A stretch of 64,000 nt of DNA, from NCBI RefSeq assembly GCF_019968905.1, contig NZ_CP079946.1, forward strand, positions 7,041,356 through 7,105,355, read 5' to 3'. Below are positions 35,159 to 44,931 of the stretch, piece after piece. Source of the stretch: Corallococcus sp. EGB. Its GTDB lineage: Bacteria; Myxococcota; Myxococcia; Myxococcales; Myxococcaceae. The notes under the pieces were generated by a model. It saw only the letters and a list, made by a program, of their open reading frames with translations, ran no database searches and was not told the DNA's origin. Numbering within the stretch: the first letter of the stretch is position 1; each line of letters begins with the position of its first letter. Both the position numbers and the translations under genes were made by a program.

Positions 35159-35172
35159 CGTCCCGCGGGACG
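35159..35172. promoter_or_regulatory. 14-bp perfect palindrome
   Basis: CGTCCCGCGGGACG is self-complementary and lies between the small reverse ORF and the beta-helix gene, about 118 bases before the latter. It may be an operator; no regulator is known. Confidence 0.3.
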
Positions 35173-35289
35173 CTGTTGGACTGTGCTTCGCCGCGCACTC
35201 GCCTGCCACGGCAGTCGGGCTGGAGAGCACGGGGCGGAATGCACAGCATCCCCGCGCGGAGGCGCATGGCCTCTGGCGGGAGAGACTGT

Positions 35290-36435
35290 ATGCAACGGAT
35301 TCGAGGCGGAATCGTGACGTGGCCCCTGGCGCTGCTGCTCCTCGGGAGCACCGCGAAGGCCAGCGCTCACGAGGAACCGCAAGCCTTCGACGTCCGCGCC
35401 GTCCGGTGCGGCGAGGTGCTGACGCGAAGCACGCGGCTCACGCGCGACCTCGTCTGTCCGGGCACGCCGGTCCCCGCCCTGACCCTCGCCGCGCCGGGCG
35501 TCGTGCTCGACCTGGGTGGGCATGCCGTGCGCCACTCCGGGACCGGGACGGATGACTCGGAGGGCATCGCGGCCGAGGCCGCCGGCACCGTCGTGCGCAA
35601 CGGCACGATTCGCGGGTTCAACACGGGCTTCCGGTACGACAAGGACGCGCTGCTGCACGGCGTCGCGCTCGTCGACAACTGGACCGCCATCTATCACCGG
35701 CAAGGAAACTCGCGGCTCGTCATCACGGACTCCCGGCTGAGCGGGAGCCAGTTCGGCATCCGGAGTGAGTTCGACGCGGCCAAAGGCACCATCGAGGTGA
35801 AGGGCTCGCTGTTCACCTGGAACGAGCTCGTGATGCTCGTGGACGACCACGAGGTCACCGTGTCCGGCTCGACCTTCATGTCGAACACGAACGTCCTCGA
35901 CTGCTACCACGGCCGGGTCCGCTTCCAGTCGAGCACGCTCGCATGGAACCGCTCCGTGGCGAACCTGACGTGGGATAGCACCGGCTTCGACAATTGCTAT
36001 GAGCTGGTGTTCGACAACTGCATCATCGCGAACAACACCGCGTTCGGGACGCCCGAGCATCCCGACTGGCAGTTGGCCGCCTTCCAGATGCACGACTCCT
36101 GGGTGATGAACAACAGCGAAGGCCTGCGGATCTTCACCCGGACGGTCGACTTCCAAGGAAACCTCTGGTGGGCCAATGCGGGAGGACTGGCCCTGGCGGA
36201 CCTGCCCGACTTCGTGCCCACGCCGCTCGTGGGAAAGGTCCGCGACAACCGCTTCGTGTCGAACGGAGGCGACGGCCTGCGCGTCATTCCCAGCAGCACG
36301 CCCACCGTGGCCAGCAACCTCAGCCAGGGCAACACGGGCTGGGGCATCCACGCGCCCACGGCCGTGGATGGGGGCGGCAGTGTCGCGCGCGGCAACGGCG
36401 CGGGCGGCTGCGTGGGAGTCGTCTGCGCCCAGTGA
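35290..36435 (+). CDS. secreted right-handed beta-helix (pectate lyase-like) protein
   Basis: The 381-residue product has a Sec signal (VTWPLALLLLGSTAKASA) and a repeated beta-helix pattern with short rungs, seen as G-x-V-V-x-[ND]-G-x-I, S-x-F-x-x-N and N-x-x-V-x-N motifs (for example GVVLDLGGHAV, TVSGSTFMSN, GLRVIPSS). This is the NosD/parallel beta-helix repeat class, often carbohydrate-binding or lyase. No lyase-specific catalytic Arg/Lys set was identified. Start 35290 uses GGGAGA; ATG 35266 is an alternative with a too-close ribosome site. No partners adjoin it. Confidence 0.75.
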   Translation: MQRIRGGIVTWPLALLLLGSTAKASAHEEPQAFDVRAVRCGEVLTRSTRLTRDLVCPGTPVPALTLAAPGVVLDLGGHAVRHSGTGTDDSEGIAAEAAGTVVRNGTIRGFNTGFRYDKDALLHGVALVDNWTAIYHRQGNSRLVITDSRLSGSQFGIRSEFDAAKGTIEVKGSLFTWNELVMLVDDHEVTVSGSTFMSNTNVLDCYHGRVRFQSSTLAWNRSVANLTWDSTGFDNCYELVFDNCIIANNTAFGTPEHPDWQLAAFQMHDSWVMNNSEGLRIFTRTVDFQGNLWWANAGGLALADLPDFVPTPLVGKVRDNRFVSNGGDGLRVIPSSTPTVASNLSQGNTGWGIHAPTAVDGGGSVARGNGAGGCVGVVCAQ

Positions 36436-36477
36436 GACCGGGTTCGGCAAGCAGGAGGAGCCCCTCGCGGGCGGACC

Positions 36478-39400
36478 TCACGGTGGGGACTGCGCGGACA
36501 CGCGGTCCTTCGCCGCCACCAGCTCCTCGCGACGCAACAACAGCAGCGCGTTCTTCTTGGGCAGGATGCGCACCTGGAAGCGCCGCTGGGCCATGTCGTC
36601 GGCCGTGAAGACGTCGCGGTCGCTTACGAGCAGCAGCGCCGTGGGCACCACGTCCCGCGCCGAGCGGCTGCCGTAGTAGTGCACCAGCACATGGTACGGC
36701 CCCGGCGCCGCCTTCCGGGCGTGGTACAGCTCCGGCCCCAGGCCGTCCGTGATGTCCCAGTACAACCGCCCGCCCAGGGACGTCGCCATGTGCTGGTAGA
36801 AGCACTTCTCCCCGTCCGGCTCGATGACCCACAGGTCGATGTCCGTGCTGTCCGAGTTCCAGTGCGTGGTAAGCTGGTAGTCGATGGGTTGGGCGTCCGC
36901 GAACATCTTCGCGCCGTCGCCCCCCCGAAGCCCGGCACGGCGCTCCCGCAGCACGGGGGCGACCTCCGCGAGCCGGGGCTGCCGCTCCAGCCCCACCAGC
37001 ATCCGGGCGTAGTGGAAGCTCGCCACCGTCCGCAGCTCCTCGGCATGCCGCGGCCAGGGACGCGCCAGGACGATTTCATAGTTCCGGGCCGCTTCTGAAT
37101 AGCGGCCCGCCGCGTCCAGCGCGAGCGCTTCCTCCAGGAAGGCCTGCGCCTCGAAGGGGCGGTTGAGACGCACGTGCTCGAAGAGCTCGGCCGCCGCCGG
37201 ATACTGCCCCAACGCCAGCAGGCCATAGCCCACCAGCCGCAGCGCCTCCGCGTCGCGGGGCCGCAGCTCCACGGGCGACGACAGCGCGCGCACGGCGCCC
37301 CAGGTGTCCCCGGAGAAGGCGCGCCTGCGGGCCACGGCCTCGTAGATCATCACGTCGTCCCGGTTCTCCCGCCGCGCCTTGCGATAGGCCAGCTCGGCCT
37401 GGATCCGCTCGTCACCGCCCGCATAGGGCGCGTCCCGCAGCGGCTGGCGCCGCAGGAGCGCGGGCATCCCCTTCTGCTCGGCGAGCCGGGCCACCACCGC
37501 GCGGCCCTCGGCGGGCACGTCGTCCAGCGCGATGCCCAGGAGCTTGTCGCGGCGCTGGTCCTCCTCCCTGCGCCGCAGCGACTCCAGGTTGTCCAGGTCC
37601 ACCTGCTCGGCGCGAACGGCGTAGCGCGTGTAATCCCCCTGGGACTCCAGGACGAGCATGGATGCCCGGGCGTTGGCCAGCCGGTAGTGCTGGCTGAGCG
37701 CCACCACCATCCGGTCCAGGCGCTCGTCATCCAGGGACACCAGCCGGGACACGAAGAGCTCCGCCCACGCCCGGGGCGCGAACGCGCTGTCCACGTCCAT
37801 GGGCAGCGGGATGCGCAGCGTGCGCTCGGGTCCGGTGCCCGCCTGGGTCACCACCTCCAGCGCCGCGTCGCCCTTGCCCGGCAGCCGTCCCGCCACCTGC
37901 AACTCCTGCCCGGGGAAGACGAGCCGGGGCCGGCCCGCCACCACCAGGTCCTTCACGTCCGCGCCCACCACCGACACGCGGGACAACACCACGGACGCCG
38001 CGCGGTGCGCCCGCGCCGCGGCGTCCACCTCCGCCGCGGACAGGACGTTCACGACACGCCCGCCGCTGGAGCGGGCCAGGGCGTCGAAGAGCTCCGTGTT
38101 CACCGCCGCCTCACCGAAGCGGTACGTCACCCAGCGCAGGGACTCCACGCACGGGTGCCGGGAGAGGAGCGCGTCCACGCGGCTCTGGCCCCAGGTGATG
38201 TTGCCGTCGGAGAGCAGGAAGGCCGTCACGCGCTCCCCGGCGGAGGAGGGCTTGAGCCATTCACGCCCGGCCTGGTCGAGTTCCTCCAAGGCGCCGTCCA
38301 CGTGGGACGCGCCCTCCAGGAAGACGCGCTCCAATTCCGCGAAGCTCGCCTGGCGGTGCGCCGCGTCGTTGGGACGGAAGCCCGGCCCATGCAGCCAGCG
38401 CGGACGCACGTCGAAGAGGAGCACCGCGTACTCCGTCAGCGTCGCGTCCTTCTCCAAAAGGGCGCGCAGCGTGGCCGCCTGGATGGCCCAGGCGTTGCCA
38501 TCCTCGGCGGACAGCGACGTATCCACCACCAGCACCGCGCGGCCCGTGGGAGGGCCCTCGGCGCCGGAGGTGAGCCGCTCCGGCAAGCGCACCCGCGCGT
38601 GGAAGGCGCGGCCCGGAAGTCCCGCATCGTCCGAGCCCACCAGCACGTCCGCGTCCTCGCCGCGAGGCTTCAGCGCCACGCCCAACGCGCCGTCTCCCGC
38701 GAGCGTCGGGAAGTCGTAGACCTGCCAGGCGTCCACCTTGCGCGCCTTCGCGTCCGGCTCCGGCTGCACGGTGATGTCCAGCGCCTGCCGGGGATCCACG
38801 TGGACGCGAGCGCTGACGCGCAAGGCCTTGCCCGCATCCGGGGGCAGCGGCCACGTGTAGCGCAGCCGCGCTCCATCGAAGAGCAGCGTCTGCTCATACG
38901 CGATGACGACGCGCTTGAGCGACTTCGGCGGCAGGGGGAAGACGCGGGCGCTGAAGGTGGACGCGCCGGACCATTCGAGCAGCGCGGGGTCCACGTTGTG
39001 GCGCACGACGTCCTCGTACACCTCCCTCGCGCGCTTCTGCTCCACGACGCGGGCCTCCTGGAGGTCACCCCAGGAGCGCTTCGCGCCCCGGGCCGCGGGC
39101 GGAGCGGAGGACGCGAGCCGCTCCGGCTCCGCCGAGCCATCGCCCAGGGGAGGCAACAGGTCCGACGACTGGAACAGCGAGGGCGAGTCCACCGCCACCG
39201 CCCCCGAGTACAGCGCGAAGCCCGCCACCGTCGCGCCGCCAGGGAGCGGGTAATAGAACGTCCCTTCGAGGCTGCGCCCGGAGTCGTTCTCGAACAGGTG
39301 GTCGACCACGGTCCGCGCGCGGGAGCCCTGGATGTACGTGACGACGCGGACGGCGCGGGCCTTGAGGGGTTGGTAGCGGCCGTCCTCGCCCATCACCAGC

Positions 39401-40131
39401 ACCTTCGCGGCGCGAGGCGCGGCCTCCACCCGAGGGAGCACGGGCTTCGGGGCATCATCCGCCTTGGCTCCCATGCCGGCCTGCTTCTTCGCGGGCGCGG
39501 CCTCCCGGGCTCGTCCGCCCAGGGCGGCTCCCCCCGAGCCACTGAAGAGGCCCCCATGAACAGTTCGCAGGGCGGCCTGGAAGCGCTCCTCCGAATGAGG
39601 CGCTGCCGACGGAGCCGGCACCGCGGGCTGCCCCCCGACGACACCGCCGCCCCCCTCCCCGACGCCATGCGCTTCCAGCCCGACGCGAGCCTGGGTGGCG
39701 GCGGCCGCCCTGATCTGCGCACGGTTACGCTCCGCGCGTTGCCTCATCTCGGCAGATGCCCTCTCCTCGTTCTCCGAGTACGACAACACATCCGTCTCAC
39801 CCAGCCCGGGGGCATCGGCGGGACGCGGACCCGGCGGAGAGCCGATGCGCGCGAGGTCCTCCGGCGAACGCCTGCGCGAGAGCGCCTCCACGTCCGCTTC
39901 CGAGAGCACCTTCGGATCCGCCACGGAGTCGCGCAGCGTCGCGAGGTCCACCTCGCCCGTGTCCGGTCGTCCCGCGACGGTGGCGGGGGCCACCAGGCCC
40001 GCCTGGATGAAGGACGCGGGGGTTTCACTCGGAGCGGCGACCTCGGGTGGAGGGACGTCCGCGTCCCGTTTGCATCCCGAGGCAGACAACCCCATCAGCA
40101 ACACGACGGCGGAAGCACGAAGGAGGCGCAT
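36478..40131 (-). CDS. giant VIT/vWA/TPR/DUF2135 lipoprotein
   Basis: This 1217-residue protein has a lipoprotein signal (GLSASGC). After a disordered Ala/Glu/Pro-rich region it carries a VIT domain ([18 protein letters not shown]), a vWA domain with an intact MIDAS ([10 protein letters not shown]), a long linking region, TPR-like helices ([21 protein letters not shown]) and a C-terminal DUF2135-like domain ([16 protein letters not shown]..., [25 protein letters not shown]). It is likely a surface or periplasmic adhesion or stress-related protein; the combination is unusual. The start at 40131 is set by the signal peptide over a long in-frame extension. Confidence 0.85.
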   Translation of the reverse strand: MRLLRASAVVLLMGLSASGCKRDADVPPPEVAAPSETPASFIQAGLVAPATVAGRPDTGEVDLATLRDSVADPKVLSEADVEALSRRRSPEDLARIGSPPGPRPADAPGLGETDVLSYSENEERASAEMRQRAERNRAQIRAAAATQARVGLEAHGVGEGGGGVVGGQPAVPAPSAAPHSEERFQAALRTVHGGLFSGSGGAALGGRAREAAPAKKQAGMGAKADDAPKPVLPRVEAAPRAAKVLVMGEDGRYQPLKARAVRVVTYIQGSRARTVVDHLFENDSGRSLEGTFYYPLPGGATVAGFALYSGAVAVDSPSLFQSSDLLPPLGDGSAEPERLASSAPPAARGAKRSWGDLQEARVVEQKRAREVYEDVVRHNVDPALLEWSGASTFSARVFPLPPKSLKRVVIAYEQTLLFDGARLRYTWPLPPDAGKALRVSARVHVDPRQALDITVQPEPDAKARKVDAWQVYDFPTLAGDGALGVALKPRGEDADVLVGSDDAGLPGRAFHARVRLPERLTSGAEGPPTGRAVLVVDTSLSAEDGNAWAIQAATLRALLEKDATLTEYAVLLFDVRPRWLHGPGFRPNDAAHRQASFAELERVFLEGASHVDGALEELDQAGREWLKPSSAGERVTAFLLSDGNITWGQSRVDALLSRHPCVESLRWVTYRFGEAAVNTELFDALARSSGGRVVNVLSAAEVDAAARAHRAASVVLSRVSVVGADVKDLVVAGRPRLVFPGQELQVAGRLPGKGDAALEVVTQAGTGPERTLRIPLPMDVDSAFAPRAWAELFVSRLVSLDDERLDRMVVALSQHYRLANARASMLVLESQGDYTRYAVRAEQVDLDNLESLRRREEDQRRDKLLGIALDDVPAEGRAVVARLAEQKGMPALLRRQPLRDAPYAGGDERIQAELAYRKARRENRDDVMIYEAVARRRAFSGDTWGAVRALSSPVELRPRDAEALRLVGYGLLALGQYPAAAELFEHVRLNRPFEAQAFLEEALALDAAGRYSEAARNYEIVLARPWPRHAEELRTVASFHYARMLVGLERQPRLAEVAPVLRERRAGLRGGDGAKMFADAQPIDYQLTTHWNSDSTDIDLWVIEPDGEKCFYQHMATSLGGRLYWDITDGLGPELYHARKAAPGPYHVLVHYYGSRSARDVVPTALLLVSDRDVFTADDMAQRRFQVRILPKKNALLLLRREELVAAKDRVSAQSPP

Positions 40132-40157
40132 GGTTGGAACGCTAATCCATCCGCGAA

Positions 40158-40176
40158 GGCAGGCGGCATGCCTGCC
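40158..40176. promoter_or_regulatory. hairpin in the divergent region before tam
   Basis: GGCAGGC (40158-40164) and GCCTGCC (40170-40176) form a perfect 7-bp inverted repeat with a 5-base loop, between the divergent lipoprotein and methyltransferase genes. It could be an operator shared by both. Confidence 0.35.
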
Positions 40177-40238
40177 GAGGCATCGACAATCCATGACACC
40201 GCGATGACGCGCTAGGTTCCCGGAAAAGGGAGGTGCCC

Positions 40239-41009
40239 ATGGACTGGTCAGCGGCGCAGTACACGCGGTTCGAAGACGAGCGGAACCGTCCCATCCGGGA
40301 CCTGCTCGCCCGGGTTCCCACCGCCGACGTGAAGCGCGCGGCGGACATCGGCTGCGGCCCCGGCAACTCCACGGAGCTGCTGCGCGCCCGCTTCCCACAG
40401 GCCTCCGTCAGCGGCATGGACAGCTCGCCGGACATGCTCGCCGCGGCGCGCAAGCGCCTGCCGGACGTCCGGTTCGACCTGGGAGACATCGCGGCCTGGA
40501 GCGACCCGGGCCCCTACGACGTCATCCTGGCGAACGCGGTGCTGCAGTGGGTGCCGGACCATTCCACCCTGTTGCCCGCGCTCCTCCGCAAGCTGACGCC
40601 GGGAGGAAGCCTCGCCGTGCAGATGCCGGACAACCTGGAGGAGCCGTCCCACCGGCTGATGCGCGAGACCGCGAGCGAGGGCCCCTGGGCGGCCAGGCTG
40701 GGGGGAGCCGCGAGCGCGCGGACGGCCCGGAACGAGGCCGACTGGTACTTCCGCGTGCTGAGCGAGGCCGGAGCCACGGTGGACATCTGGCGCACCACCT
40801 ACTTCCACCCGCTGACCGGAGGCGCCGGAGCGGTGGTGGAGTGGTTCAAGGGCTCGGGCCTCCGGCCCTTCCTCGAAGCGCTCGACGCGGGCGAAAAGAC
40901 AGACTTCCTCGCCCGCTATCAGGAAGGGATTGCGCGGGCCTACCCTGCCCTGTCCGACGGCACGGTCCTGCTGCCCTTCCCCCGGCTGTTCTTCATCGCG
41001 ACGCGCTAG
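40239..41009 (+). CDS. tam: trans-aconitate 2-methyltransferase
   Basis: The 256-residue SAM methyltransferase closely matches Tam: [18 protein letters not shown] at the N-terminus, the SAM motif [32 protein letters not shown] and DIWRTTYFH. It methylates trans-aconitate, a spontaneous inhibitory by-product of the TCA cycle. ATG 40239 follows GGGAGG; a GTG two codons upstream is less well placed. It converges with the MocR gene, whose stop overlaps it by 17 bases. Confidence 0.93.
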   Translation: MDWSAAQYTRFEDERNRPIRDLLARVPTADVKRAADIGCGPGNSTELLRARFPQASVSGMDSSPDMLAAARKRLPDVRFDLGDIAAWSDPGPYDVILANAVLQWVPDHSTLLPALLRKLTPGGSLAVQMPDNLEEPSHRLMRETASEGPWAARLGGAASARTARNEADWYFRVLSEAGATVDIWRTTYFHPLTGGAGAVVEWFKGSGLRPFLEALDAGEKTDFLARYQEGIARAYPALSDGTVLLPFPRLFFIATR

Positions 41010-42441
41010 CCAGACCGGCGGCGATGTTCCCCAGCGTGGCGACCGCGGCCTCGATGCGCGGCGTCCACGGCTGGCCATAGCTCAGGCGGATGTAGTTCCG
41101 GTACGAGCCCGGCCGCGCGGAGAAGATGGACCCGGGCGCGATGCTGATGCCCGCCTCCAGTGCGCGCACGTTGACCGCGTGCGCATCCACCGAGGGCGGC
41201 AGTTGCACCCAGAGCAGCAGCCCTCCCGAGGGCAGCGCCACGCGCGTGCCCTGGGGAAAGTGCTTTGCGACGGCATGGGCCACGTGCTCCGCCTGCGAGG
41301 CGAGGTTGCGGCGCAGAGTGCGCAGGTGTCTGTCATAGCCGCCGTTCTCCAGGAAGCGCGCGACCGCCTCCTGGGTCAGCAGCGGTGACGCCACGGTGTG
41401 CGCGAACTTGAGCAGCTCCACGCGCTCCCGGAACCGGCCCGGGGCCACGTAGCCCACGCGGAAGCCCGGGGCGATGGTCTTGGAGAACGACCCGCACAGC
41501 AGCACCTGGCCGCGCGTGTCGAAAGCCTTGCACGGGCGCGGACGCTCCGGCTCGAAGTGCAGGTCGCCGTAGATGTCGTCCTCGATGAGCGGCACGTCGT
41601 GCGTTGTCACCAGCTCCACCAGCCGCCGCCGGTGGTCCTCCGGCATGCAGCTGCCCACCGGGTTGCTGAAGCTGGGGACCACCAGCACCGCGGCCACGCG
41701 CCGGCGCTCCAGCGCGGCCTCCAGCGCATCCAGCTCCATGCCGTGGCGGGGGTGGCAGGGAATCTCCAGCGCCTTGAGCCCCAGCGATTCGATGGCGAGC
41801 AGCGTGCCGTAGTAGGCCGGAGACTCGATGGCGATGGTGTCACCCTGGCGAGCGGCCGCGACGAGGCACAGGTGCACCGCCTCCGAGGCCCCGCTGGTGG
41901 TGATGAAGTCATCCGCACTCAGTGAGCAGCCCCACTCCAGCGAGCGCTTCGCCAACTGCTGCCGCAGGCGCGGCGAGCCGGGAGGCGCGTCGTACATCAC
42001 GCCCGCGTCCTGCCGTTCCCGCGCGAGCAGCCCCAGCTCCCGCGACAGGCGCCGGGTGGGAAGCAGCTCCGGCGCCGGCCACGCGGTGCCGAGTTGCACG
42101 ATGCGCGGCTCGCGCGACGACCGGTACAGATGCGACACCAGGTCGCTGACGGTGACGGGCGTCGCGGAGGCGGGCGGCCGGGACACCGGGGGCTCGGCGA
42201 GCCGGAGCCGCTCCCGCTCACGCACGTAGTGGCCGGACTGGGGCCGCGTCTCGATGAGCCCCTGGGACTCCAGATGCAGGTAGGCCTGGAGCACGGTGGA
42301 GACGCTCACCCGCTCGCGCGCGCTCAACTGGCGCACGGAGGGCAGCCGCTCCCCCGGGCGCAGCGTGCCCGCGGCGATGGCGTCCTTCAGCCGCTCCGCG
42401 ACGCTCTCGTAGAGCTTCAGGGACTGCGCACGTGCACCCAT
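40993..42441 (-). CDS. MocR-family regulator (GntR HTH fused to aminotransferase fold)
   Basis: The 482-residue protein has a GntR winged helix at residues of about 10-75 ([23 protein letters not shown]) and a PLP-binding type I aminotransferase-like domain with the Schiff-base Lys in [15 protein letters not shown] and PSFSNPVG. MocR proteins sense PLP-amino-acid adducts and control amino acid or vitamin B6 metabolism genes. It diverges from the DUF2917 gene; the 185-bp intergenic region holds an inverted repeat. Its target is probably that gene, and perhaps metNIQ downstream, but this is inference. Confidence 0.9.
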   Translation of the reverse strand: MGARAQSLKLYESVAERLKDAIAAGTLRPGERLPSVRQLSARERVSVSTVLQAYLHLESQGLIETRPQSGHYVRERERLRLAEPPVSRPPASATPVTVSDLVSHLYRSSREPRIVQLGTAWPAPELLPTRRLSRELGLLARERQDAGVMYDAPPGSPRLRQQLAKRSLEWGCSLSADDFITTSGASEAVHLCLVAAARQGDTIAIESPAYYGTLLAIESLGLKALEIPCHPRHGMELDALEAALERRRVAAVLVVPSFSNPVGSCMPEDHRRRLVELVTTHDVPLIEDDIYGDLHFEPERPRPCKAFDTRGQVLLCGSFSKTIAPGFRVGYVAPGRFRERVELLKFAHTVASPLLTQEAVARFLENGGYDRHLRTLRRNLASQAEHVAHAVAKHFPQGTRVALPSGGLLLWVQLPPSVDAHAVNVRALEAGISIAPGSIFSARPGSYRNYIRLSYGQPWTPRIEAAVATLGNIAAGLASASR

Positions 42442-42523
42442 GGAAAGAACCTCCCTCGGACTTCAACGGATAGCGCCCGGAGCGCCGGCCGCCCAGATAC
42501 AGCTCCGCGCTGCAATCACCAGC

Positions 42524-42546
42524 ACAGTTCGCCCAACAGGAACTGT
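42524..42546. promoter_or_regulatory. inverted repeat, candidate MocR operator
   Basis: ACAGTTC (42524-42530) and GAACTGT (42540-42546) are perfect inverted 7-mers with nine bases between them, about 83 bases from the MocR start and 81 from the DUF2917 start. The region is AT-richer than its surroundings. Confidence 0.5.
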
Positions 42547-42626
42547 ACCGGTCACAATTCACATCCGCTGCATCTGTTCTGGTCGGGCCTCCGGACGCAT
42601 GGTGGGTCCATCACGGGAGGACCAAG

Positions 42627-43004
42627 ATGATGGACCTTTTCACGATGCTGAATCCCTCCTGGCTGGGCTCACTGGCGAACCGGCTGCGAGGCATCAACGC
42701 TTGCCAGGAACTGGTGTGCCTGCCGCAGGGCGACCTGTGGAGCAGGCGCCTGCGCGGCCCGTCCCGGACATTCGTCTGCGAGGAGGGGCAGGTCTGGCTC
42801 ACGCTCGAAGGCGATCCGCGGGACTTCGTGCTCAGCGCGGGCGACACACTGAAGGTGGGCGAGGGGCACGTGGTGGTGCAGGCCCTGCGCGACGCGCGCT
42901 TCCACCTGTCCGGCTGTCGGACAGGTTCTGCGCGGGGCACGGGGACGCCTTCGCCCGAGCCCTGGGTTGACAGTCCCCGCGGGCTCGACTACCTCCATCG
43001 CTGA
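42627..43004 (+). CDS. DUF2917 domain protein
   Basis: The 125-residue protein contains the compact DUF2917 beta-domain (CEEGQVWLTLEGDPRDFVLSAGDTL) with a conserved Gly-Asp and ending in a Trp-free tail. DUF2917 resembles small cupin-like folds and is often found beside PLP-dependent regulators. Its ribosome site GGGAGG is good. It lies divergently from the MocR gene and before the metNIQ leader. Its biochemical role is unknown. Confidence 0.75.
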   Translation: MMDLFTMLNPSWLGSLANRLRGINACQELVCLPQGDLWSRRLRGPSRTFVCEEGQVWLTLEGDPRDFVLSAGDTLKVGEGHVVVQALRDARFHLSGCRTGSARGTGTPSPEPWVDSPRGLDYLHR

Positions 43005-43039
43005 TGCTCGTTCGCGCCGCCACGTTCAGGACCTGTTGT

Positions 43040-43058
43040 CACGGCATGTGTTGCCGTG
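43040..43058 (+). promoter_or_regulatory. hairpin in metN leader
   Basis: CACGGCA (43040-43046) pairs with TGCCGTG (43052-43058) over a 5-base loop, in the stretch between the DUF2917 stop and the terminator. Confidence 0.35.
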
Positions 43059-43123
43059 TCGCGGCCGGTCCGTCCGTGCGCATGCGCTGAGCCTCCCTCC
43101 GCGCATCCGCGCCCTGTCGGTCT

Positions 43124-43162
43124 GGCCTGTTCCCGTCACCCGGGGGCAGGCCTTTTCTTTTT
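43124..43162 (+). terminator. strong intrinsic terminator between DUF2917 and metN
   Basis: A 12-bp stem (43124-43135 with 43141-43152, two G-U pairs) is followed by TTTTCTTTTT. It sits about 100 bases before metN. It may end the DUF2917 transcript or act as an attenuator for metNIQ. Confidence 0.85.
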
Positions 43163-43190
43163 CCACCACCGCCCTTCCCCGTCCGGTGCC

Positions 43191-43208
43191 CGCGCTCCCG
43201 TGAGCGCG
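43191..43208 (+). promoter_or_regulatory. second hairpin in metN leader
   Basis: CGCGCTC (43191-43197) and GAGCGCG (43202-43208) form a 7-bp stem with a 4-base loop, 55 bases before metN. Confidence 0.35.
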
Positions 43209-43263
43209 AGCGCCCCAGGAGCCTCCCGATGTCCCACCGTCGTGCCACAGCCCGGAGCCGCGA

Positions 43264-44256
43264 GTGATCGAGCTGCGAGGCATCCACAAGGTGTTCAGCC
43301 AGGGCGGCCGGCAGGTGACGGCCCTTCACGACGTGTCGCTGCACGTGGCGCAGGGAGAGGTCTTCGGCGTGCTGGGGCGAAGCGGCGCCGGCAAGTCCAC
43401 CCTCCTGCGCTGCACCAACCTCCTGGAGCGGCCCACGCGCGGCGAGGTGCGCGTGGCGGGACAGGACCTGCTGTCGCTGAGCCCCCACGAGCTACGGCAG
43501 GCGAGGCAGGGCATCGGGATGATCTTCCAGCACTTCAACCTCTTCGCCTCACGGACGGTGGAGGGCAACGTCGCCTATCCCCTGGAGGTGATGGGCCTGC
43601 CACGCACCGCCATTCGCACGCGCGTGGCGGAGCTATTGTCGCGGGTGGGCCTGTCCGACAAGGCGCGGGCGTATCCCTCGCAGCTCTCGGGTGGGCAGAA
43701 GCAGCGGGTGGGCATCGCCCGGGCCCTGGCGCCCCGGCCGAGCGTCCTGCTGTCGGATGAAGCCACGTCCGCGTTGGATCCGGAGACGACCCGCTCGGTG
43801 CTCGCGCTGTTGAAGGACCTCCAGCAACAGCTGGGGCTGACGCTGCTGCTCATCACGCATCAACTGGAGGTGGTGAAGGCGCTGTGCGGCTCCGTGGCCG
43901 TGCTCGAAGGAGGGAGGCTGGTGGAGCAGGGGCGCGTGCGGGAGCTGCTCGCGCGCCCGGAGTCCCGCCTGCGCGCGCTGTGCTTTCCGCCCCTGTCCGG
44001 GCTCCAGGAACCCACGGCGGGTCACCGCGTGGAGCTGTCGCTGACGGACGCGCATGCCCGCAGTCCGCTGCTCAGCACCCTGGCCCGGCGCTTCGACGTG
44101 GACGTCCTCTTGCTGGAGGGCGCGCTGGAGCGCGTGGGTGAAGCCCGCGTGGGCCGGCTGCTGGTGGAGCTTCACGGCGGGCCGGAAGCGGTGGCCGGGG
44201 CCCGGACCTTCCTGCGCGAGCAGGGATTGACCGCCGGCGAGGCCGCCCATGGGTGA
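43264..44256 (+). CDS. metN: methionine ABC importer ATP-binding protein
   Basis: The 330-residue ATPase begins at GTG (43264). It has Walker A GRSGAGKSTLLR, MetN-type IFQHFNLFASRTVEGNV, the signature LSGGQKQRVGIARAL and Walker B VLLSDEATSALDPE, plus a C-terminal NIL-type ligand-binding domain from about residue 255 on. With MetI and MetQ it imports methionine. The next gene overlaps its end by eight bases. The leader before it holds hairpins and a terminator. Confidence 0.93.
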   Translation: MIELRGIHKVFSQGGRQVTALHDVSLHVAQGEVFGVLGRSGAGKSTLLRCTNLLERPTRGEVRVAGQDLLSLSPHELRQARQGIGMIFQHFNLFASRTVEGNVAYPLEVMGLPRTAIRTRVAELLSRVGLSDKARAYPSQLSGGQKQRVGIARALAPRPSVLLSDEATSALDPETTRSVLALLKDLQQQLGLTLLLITHQLEVVKALCGSVAVLEGGRLVEQGRVRELLARPESRLRALCFPPLSGLQEPTAGHRVELSLTDAHARSPLLSTLARRFDVDVLLLEGALERVGEARVGRLLVELHGGPEAVAGARTFLREQGLTAGEAAHG

Positions 44257-44926
44257 CCTGCCGGGAGCGCTGGGGATGGCCACCCTGGAGACGCTCTACA
44301 TGACGTCGGTGGCGGCGGTGCTGGTGGTGCTCGCGGGCCTGCTGCTGGGCGTGCTGCTGGTGGTGACGGACCGGGGCGGACTCCGGCCGGTGCCCGTGTT
44401 GAGCCGGGCGCTGGGAGCGCTGGTGAACGTGGGGCGCTCCATTCCGTTCATCATCCTGATGGTGGCCATCGTCCCGCTCACCCGCTGGGTGGTGGGGACC
44501 ACCATCGGGACGACGGCGGCCATCGTGCCCCTGGTGGTGGCGGGCATTCCCTTCATGGGCCGCGTGGTGGAACAGGCCCTGCGGGAGGTGGATGCCGGCC
44601 GCGTCGAAGCGGCCGTGGCCATGGGCTCCACGCCCCTGCGCATCATCCTCCGCGTGCTGCTCCCGGAGTCCCTACCGTCGCTCGTGCGAGGCACGGCGCT
44701 CGTCGTCATCAGCCTGCTCGGTTACAGCGCCATGGCGGGCGCGGTCGGTGGCGGAGGACTGGGCGACCTGGCGGTGAAGTACGGCTACATGCGCTTTCGC
44801 GTCGACGTCATGTGGGGCTGCCTCGCGGTGCTGCTGGTGCTCGTGCAGGCCCTGCAATGGCTGGGAGAGCGCCTGGCCTCCCGCTTCGACGCCACCCGTT
44901 CCTCCTCTTCCCCTGAGCAGTCCTGA
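44249..44926 (+). CDS. metI: methionine ABC importer permease
   Basis: The 225-residue permease has about five transmembrane segments and the MetI-type EAA loop with EAAVAMGSTPLRIILRVLLPESLPS. It overlaps metN by eight bases and is followed by metQ five bases after its stop, forming a clean metNIQ operon. Confidence 0.93.
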   Translation: MGDLPGALGMATLETLYMTSVAAVLVVLAGLLLGVLLVVTDRGGLRPVPVLSRALGALVNVGRSIPFIILMVAIVPLTRWVVGTTIGTTAAIVPLVVAGIPFMGRVVEQALREVDAGRVEAAVAMGSTPLRIILRVLLPESLPSLVRGTALVVISLLGYSAMAGAVGGGGLGDLAVKYGYMRFRVDVMWGCLAVLLVLVQALQWLGERLASRFDATRSSSSPEQS

Positions 44927-44931
44927 ATCCC

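Noticed and set aside
37174..40215. A 1013-residue open frame on the plus strand across the giant lipoprotein gene
   Set aside because: It is antisense to a gene with clear domains and signal peptide; its composition (His, Arg, Gly-rich) is typical of a shadow of a GC-rich gene.
43005..43263. SAM-I riboswitch before metN
   Set aside because: The conserved core (a k-turn and the characteristic junction sequences) is not visible; only generic hairpins and a terminator are present.
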